Shown here in pieces: positions 13,467 through 17,360 of a DNA stretch of 17,360 bases (within the stretch, counting starts at the first letter, position 1; each line of letters opens with the position of its first letter). The DNA lies in contig CAIMUD010000159.1 in the NCBI GenBank assembly GCA_903844585.1, positions 1 through 17,360 on the forward strand. The letters run 5' to 3'. Below the pieces are notes generated by a model. That model did no database searches. It was not told the origin of the DNA and was given only the letters and a program-made list of their open reading frames with translations. Made by a program: the position numbers and the translations under genes. The DNA is from an uncultured Actinomycetes bacterium. Its GTDB lineage: Bacteria; Actinomycetota; Actinomycetes; Nanopelagicales; Nanopelagicaceae.

Positions 13467-14270
13467 ATGGAGTTGAATTTAAGCGGTAAAAAAGCATTGG
13501 TTACTGGTGGTGCCTCTGGGATAGGTAAATCTGTCGTATTGGCTCTACTTACAGAGGGAGTAAACGTAGTTGTCGCAGACTTTAGCAAGGATGGCCTTGA
13601 AACACTTACTGCAGACGCAAAAGGCTTAAAGGGCACACTTACAACCCTTCACAAGAACCTAACTAAAGGCGAGGACTGTGAGTCAAGTGTTAAGGAGGCA
13701 GCAGCTGCCCTCGGTGGAATTGATTTGCTCTTTAATAATGCCGGTTCTGGAGCTGTAAGAACTTTTGATCAATTAACAGATTCTGACTGGGATTCAACTA
13801 TGTCCCTCAATTTTATGAGCTACGTTCGAATTACAAGAGCGGCTCTTCCATACTTGCGTGAATCTAAGAATAAACCTGCAATCGTTAATAACGCTTCTGA
13901 TTTAGCTCGCCAGCCCGAAGCTGTACCAATTGACTATGCTGTCTCAAAAGCAGCAGTTCTATCATTAACAAAAGGACTCGCGCGTCAAGAAGGTCCACAT
14001 CTGCGAATCAATGCAGTCGCACCTGGACCAGTATGGACGCCGTTCTGGACTAAGCCTGGTGGCTTTGCTGAAACTATGGGCCAGTTTCATAAAATGGAAC
14101 CAATGGCAGCAGTTACGCATGAAATGAAATTACGCCAACTACCTTTGCAGCGTTTAGGAGAGCCTGAAGAAGTTTCAGATGTTGTGCTCTTTTTGCTTAG
14201 CGAGCGCGCATCATTTGTCACTGGCTCGGTCTGGGGAGTCGACGGCGGAAGCATCCGCTCGATTATTTAA
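13467..14270 (+). CDS. Short-chain dehydrogenase/reductase (classical SDR)
   Basis: A 267-residue oxidoreductase with TGGASGIG at 13-20, Asp at 38 after the second strand, NNAG at 90-93, catalytic S144 (NNASD), Y157 and K161 (YAVSK), the APGPVWTPFW loop, and VDGGS near the C-terminus. The serine sits in NNASD rather than the usual NxSS. The loop at about 190-222 is long and contains three MxxM-like Met pairs, probably forming the substrate lid. AAGGGGAG lies 6 bases before the ATG. It is divergent from the OYE operon and convergent with the dehydrogenase at 14275, with only 4 bases between stops. The substrate is unknown. Confidence 0.88.
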   Translation: MELNLSGKKALVTGGASGIGKSVVLALLTEGVNVVVADFSKDGLETLTADAKGLKGTLTTLHKNLTKGEDCESSVKEAAAALGGIDLLFNNAGSGAVRTFDQLTDSDWDSTMSLNFMSYVRITRAALPYLRESKNKPAIVNNASDLARQPEAVPIDYAVSKAAVLSLTKGLARQEGPHLRINAVAPGPVWTPFWTKPGGFAETMGQFHKMEPMAAVTHEMKLRQLPLQRLGEPEEVSDVVLFLLSERASFVTGSVWGVDGGSIRSII

Positions 14271-14274
14271 TCAG

Positions 14275-15294
14275 TTACTTACCGCTTGGACTTAGTAAAA
14301 CTTTTGCATGATTTGAGCTGTCTTTTGCTGCCAATAACCCCTGATTGCACTCTACGAAGCTAAAAATATCAGAAACGATTGGCGTCAAATCCATTTTTGT
14401 TCGTGAAACAACTTTAAGGGCTGGTTCCCAAATTTCAGCGGGTGCACCGACGGAAGATAAAACTGTTAGATTCTTATTCTGTATTTGAAAGAGTGAAACT
14501 TCTTGCGCAAGGTTATGGGTTATGCCCATAAACAAGATACGAGCATTATTGGCGCTCAAATCAAAAGTTAAGCCTTGTCCATTAGCATTTCCTGATGCCT
14601 CAACAATGAGGTCGCTTCCATGACCGAAAGTAATACTGTTTAGTGTTTCAATGGTGTCTTCGCGTACATCATGCACAATAACTGCATCGGCTCCAAGCTT
14701 TTTGGCAAGTTGTAAGCGCAGCTCACTGCGATCTATCGCTATGACATTGGCTCCTAGATCCTTCACTAAGGCAATCAGAGAAAGGCCAATGGCTCCGCAT
14801 CCGATTACAGTGACGTTGTGACCTGCATCGACTCCACCAGCTTTTCGAAGTCCTTGCAGAGCACATGCCAAAGGTTCAATAAGTGCGGCTTGTTTTAAAG
14901 TTACGCCGTTTGGGACTTTAAAACACATATTAGCGGGCACCGAAAAATGATCGGCCATGGCACCGTCGGTAGATACACCAAACCAGCGTTGTCCTCCTAG
15001 GTGACCGTGACCGATAATCTCATCGCCTACTTTAAAAGTGGTTACTTTTTTGCCAACCTGCTTAACAGTTCCAGACCATTCATGTCCAAGTGTGTGCGGA
15101 TATTCAACTTGAAAACTTGGGTCAGTTTTTGCAAAAACTTGATCTAAATCTGATCCACAAATTCCAACATAGGCAGGCTCCACAATTAAAGAATCGTCAA
15201 AAAGCTCTGGCATCGAAATAGCTTCACAGGCAACAGATATGCGCCCATCTTCATTACGAACTACAACCCCTTGATTCATGACCGTGGAATTCAT
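14275..15294 (-). CDS. Medium-chain dehydrogenase of the zinc family, lacking the structural-zinc cysteines
   Basis: A 339-residue MDR protein with catalytic-zinc residues C46 (CGSD) and H71-E72 (LGHE), an IEP motif near 140, and GCGAIG at about 165-170. The lobe that normally carries four cysteines (residues about 95-106, GHGHLGGQRWFG) has none, so structural zinc should be absent; it contains two histidines instead. The ATG at 15292-15294 directly follows the TAG of the isomerase gene, with AGGG just upstream, so translation is coupled; an in-frame ATG five codons later is a less likely start. Last gene of the right-hand sugar operon, it probably oxidises or reduces a sugar intermediate. 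Confidence 0.85.
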   Translation of the reverse strand: MNSTVMNQGVVVRNEDGRISVACEAISMPELFDDSLIVEPAYVGICGSDLDQVFAKTDPSFQVEYPHTLGHEWSGTVKQVGKKVTTFKVGDEIIGHGHLGGQRWFGVSTDGAMADHFSVPANMCFKVPNGVTLKQAALIEPLACALQGLRKAGGVDAGHNVTVIGCGAIGLSLIALVKDLGANVIAIDRSELRLQLAKKLGADAVIVHDVREDTIETLNSITFGHGSDLIVEASGNANGQGLTFDLSANNARILFMGITHNLAQEVSLFQIQNKNLTVLSSVGAPAEIWEPALKVVSRTKMDLTPIVSDIFSFVECNQGLLAAKDSSNHAKVLLSPSGK

Positions 15295-16161
15295 CTACCC
15301 TGCATTTGCAAGACGAAAACACTCGGCAGTTGTATCAAAGGCACGGCGGGCAGCCTCATGCAGCTCCAAACTACGGTGTTCTACCGAGAGTATTTCAACA
15401 CCCCAAGGACCAGTCCAACCAATCTTCTTGAGGGTTTGAATTAATCCAACCACTGGTAAATCACCTTCACCACAAAGTCGGCGGCGGTGGATCGTATCTG
15501 AATACCCATCTTCAATTTGAACTGCATCAGCATCATCTAACTCCACGCCCATGATGCGATTAAGTGGCACCCTCGCTAATTCATCAAGGCTAGTTCCACC
15601 ACGTGCTATGTGCCACATGTCTACCATTAAACCAACATTTGGATGATCAACCGTGTTAACCAAATCTAATCCTGTTGCTAAATCTTTTATATTTGCAAAA
15701 GGCATAAATTCAATTGCTAATTTAGTACCATAACTGTTTACCTCTTGGGCAAGTTTTAATAACTCTTTTGCCCAATGATCTTTTTCCCAAGCCCCGCCAC
15801 TTATATCTGTAGCAATTTTAATGTGGTGGGCGCCAAGTGCCTCAGCTGCTGTAAAGAGTTTATGTTTTAGGATATCTGATGCCTTTTTCTCATCACCTGT
15901 CGTAAACCAATTAGTTAAGAACTCAAGCTCAACAGCCTCCATTCCATTATCATCTAAAATCTTCTTCAGATCCGAGAGCGAACTATTTAAAAGGAACTTA
16001 TCAATATCGCAATCCAGAACTCCAAAGCCTCTAAATCCGGCTTCTGCAGCGGCTTGAATCCGATCTCGCAAAGAAAGCGGGCTTAGGTCTTTTCCTGGCA
16101 GTGGTAGCGCGTCACCTGCAGTTGTCCAGCATGTAGAGAGTAGAACTTCCTTTGTTGCCAT
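15295..16161 (-). CDS. Sugar phosphate isomerase/epimerase-like TIM barrel (AP endonuclease family 2 fold)
   Basis: A 288-residue cytoplasmic protein of the fold shared by xylose isomerase, IolE/IolI and tagatose epimerase. Possible metal ligands are E151 (AIEFMPF), D181 with H184 (VDMWH), H225, and E256 (GVEILS). The RRRLCGEGDLP segment (226-236) matches the R-x-x-GEG-x pattern common in these proteins. AGGAGG lies a few bases before the ATG at 16159-16161. It sits 18 bases after one dehydrogenase gene and abuts another, which suggests oxidation, isomerisation and a second oxidation or reduction of one imported sugar or cyclitol. Isomerase, epimerase and inosose dehydratase are all possible activities. 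Confidence 0.87.
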   Translation of the reverse strand: MATKEVLLSTCWTTAGDALPLPGKDLSPLSLRDRIQAAAEAGFRGFGVLDCDIDKFLLNSSLSDLKKILDDNGMEAVELEFLTNWFTTGDEKKASDILKHKLFTAAEALGAHHIKIATDISGGAWEKDHWAKELLKLAQEVNSYGTKLAIEFMPFANIKDLATGLDLVNTVDHPNVGLMVDMWHIARGGTSLDELARVPLNRIMGVELDDADAVQIEDGYSDTIHRRRLCGEGDLPVVGLIQTLKKIGWTGPWGVEILSVEHRSLELHEAARRAFDTTAECFRLANAG

Positions 16162-16179
16162 TTTTCCTCCTGTAGTAGT

Positions 16180-17241
16180 TTATAAAGTCTTCATGTCTAA
16201 TAAGATTTTAGGTTTTCCTCTACCGGTTGCCGAAACCAACTCAAAAGCTTCAGAAATCTGTGAAATGGGCATAACTGCATGAACCATCTCTTTTGGTTTG
16301 ATTACTCCCTTTGAAATAAGTTCTAACGTTCTTGGCATCAGGTGAACTCCACCGAGAATTCCTTCTAGAGATAACCCTTTGGTGACGAAATCACCAAAAC
16401 TAATGTTGTTCACCGGCCCAGAAGGAATTCCTATTTGCATAATCCTGGCGCAATTTGCTGCGATGCGAGTAAGGAGAGGCCCAATCTGCGAGGATCCTGA
16501 CGCCTCATATACAACGTCAAAAGCATTATCAGGGGCCTGGTCTGGGTGATACACGTTGGCAGCGCCTAATTTCTTAGCTGTGTTCAGCGTATCTTCGTCC
16601 ACACCTATAACGCTAACGATTGCACCAACCGATTGAGCAATCTGCAAGACAATTAAGCCGAGTGTTCCGCTTCCTAAAACTGCGGCCGACTCCCCATTCT
16701 GTAATCTCGATTTCTCAACTGCATTCATTGCGGTCACAGCAGGTTCTGATAGAAGTGCCTCATTTAGTTCGACATTGTCAGGCACAACATGAACATTGGT
16801 AGCCGGAATTGAAAGATATTTTGCGGCACCGCCCGGATAGTCTCCCCGAACTCCTAACTCAAATCTAGTTGGACATAAGTTGTAGTGACCAGCCCTACAC
16901 GTTAAACATTGCCCGCAAGATATAAACGGTTCACCTGTGACTCTTTTTCCTACTAAATGTTTAAACTCACTTGAAGAACAAGCCAGAACTACACCCGACC
17001 ATTCATGTCCAAATCTGATAGGGAATTTAGTTAGACCAGTCTGTAAGTAATGACTTGTGCCTTCATATAGATGAACATCTGTTCCGCAAATTCCAACTGT
17101 ATCCACTTCGATTAAAACATTATGATCTTTTGGCAAAGCTACAGGAACTGAGATTATCTCGGTTCTTTTAGGTGCAGTAATAGCAACAGCGGGCATACTT
17201 CCCGTAACCCAATTACCAGTAGGTGCACTCGTTGAGGCCAT
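16180..17241 (-). CDS. Zinc-dependent medium-chain dehydrogenase (polyol/sugar dehydrogenase)
   Basis: An MDR enzyme with catalytic zinc C52 (CGTD) and H79-E80 (FGHE), and structural zinc cysteines C109, C112, C115 and C123. The frame is open to a GTG at 17307, but I choose the ATG at 17239-17241 (353 residues). AAAGG lies 5 bases before it, and the TAA of the preceding permease ends one base before it (TAATATG), so the longer reading would overlap the permease in another frame. The CGTDVHLYEGTSHY and CGQCLTCRAGHYNLC segments are like those of L-threonine or inositol/polyol dehydrogenases. It carries about 15 extra N-terminal residues compared with the other dehydrogenases here; the in-frame ATG at residue 16 is an alternative start. 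The operon suggests the imported sugar as substrate. Confidence 0.87.
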   Translation of the reverse strand: MASTSAPTGNWVTGSMPAVAITAPKRTEIISVPVALPKDHNVLIEVDTVGICGTDVHLYEGTSHYLQTGLTKFPIRFGHEWSGVVLACSSSEFKHLVGKRVTGEPFISCGQCLTCRAGHYNLCPTRFELGVRGDYPGGAAKYLSIPATNVHVVPDNVELNEALLSEPAVTAMNAVEKSRLQNGESAAVLGSGTLGLIVLQIAQSVGAIVSVIGVDEDTLNTAKKLGAANVYHPDQAPDNAFDVVYEASGSSQIGPLLTRIAANCARIMQIGIPSGPVNNISFGDFVTKGLSLEGILGGVHLMPRTLELISKGVIKPKEMVHAVMPISQISEAFELVSATGRGKPKILLDMKTL

Positions 17242-17242
17242 A

Positions 17243-17360
17243 TTAACCTTTATTGGATCGAGTGGTTGTGCGATTTCTTGAAGAGACCCAACCAACAAGT
17301 AGCGCACCTAAAATAATTGCACCGTATGCCGCATTGATCCAGAAAGATGGCACGTTTGAA
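17243..17360 (-). CDS. C-terminal end of an RbsC-type (CUT2) ABC sugar permease, cut by the window edge
   Basis: On the minus strand a frame is open from the window edge to a TAA at 17243-17245 and encodes 38 residues. It begins SNVPSFWINAAYGAIILGAL, continues with a hydrophobic stretch to about residue 24, and ends in a basic tail (SSRNRTTTRSNKG). This matches the end of ribose-type permeases, where a VSSFWQ-like stretch precedes a last membrane helix. The TAA is one base before the ATG of the dehydrogenase, with the ribosome site inside its last codons. The upstream operon, outside the window, probably holds the ATPase and binding protein. Confidence 0.65.
   Translation of the reverse strand, partial: SNVPSFWINAAYGAIILGALLVGWVSSRNRTTTRSNKG

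Noticed and set aside
17242..17307. Dehydrogenase start at GTG 17307 with 22 extra residues
   Set aside because: The same bases encode the permease C-terminus in another frame, and a TAATATG junction with AAAGG marks the true start at 17241.
1..17360. CRISPR array, insertion sequence, integrase, toxin-antitoxin or defence genes
   Set aside because: I saw no regularly spaced repeats, transposase or integrase motifs, or small paired ORFs of that kind anywhere in the window.

Overview
The window is a gene-dense stretch of about 43-45% GC (my estimate by eye) from a bacterial chromosome. I infer a small-genome, low-GC actinobacterium, possibly a freshwater acI/Nanopelagicales-type organism. The reasons are an FprA-type ferredoxin-NADP reductase, several genes without a ribosome binding site but with a TAnnnT -10 box 6-7 bases before the start codon (leaderless style), a CUT1 sugar transporter operon with no ATPase gene of its own, and very short intergenic gaps. 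Taxonomy is inference; there is no 16S or ribosomal protein gene here. No gap without a gene exceeds 300 bases.

Layout. Positions 1-1332 hold the 5' part of a tRNA-Arg gene and fprA, both on the minus strand. Positions 1368-6472 (minus) are a polyol uptake and oxidation cluster: a DeoR-family regulator, a SmoE-like substrate-binding protein, two MalF/MalG-type permeases and a zinc-dependent polyol dehydrogenase. Between the binding protein and the permeases lie a strong 12-bp hairpin and an exact tandem duplication of 20 bp. Positions 6624-9466 hold a second zinc dehydrogenase, a divergent SDR and a third zinc dehydrogenase. A 3' half of a serine-type tRNA, ending in CCA, lies at about 9503-9550 with no recognisable 5' half.

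Positions 9615-11485 hold an M24 (aminopeptidase P/creatinase fold) protein and a divergent small VOC/glyoxalase protein. Positions 11505-14270 hold an OYE-type flavin oxidoreductase followed by an SDR (minus), facing another SDR (plus) across overlapping divergent promoters. Positions 14275-17360 (minus) are a second sugar or polyol operon: the C-terminus of an RbsC-type ABC permease cut by the window edge, a zinc dehydrogenase, a sugar isomerase/epimerase-like TIM barrel, and another zinc dehydrogenase that has lost its structural-zinc cysteines.

Taken together this looks like a carbohydrate/polyol catabolic region: two ABC uptake systems of different families (CUT1 and CUT2), five medium-chain dehydrogenases, three SDRs and one isomerase. 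They would import sugar alcohols, cyclitols or sugar acids and oxidise them to keto sugars, producing NAD(P)H. FprA exchanges electrons between NADP(H) and ferredoxin and may be only a neighbour. I did not find an unmistakably new system. The points most worth a second look are the orphan half-tRNA, the 20-bp twin repeat plus hairpin inside the transporter operon, the M24 protein with a metal-ligand Asp replaced by Cys, the zinc-lobe-less dehydrogenase, and the head-on overlapping promoters at 13374-13412.
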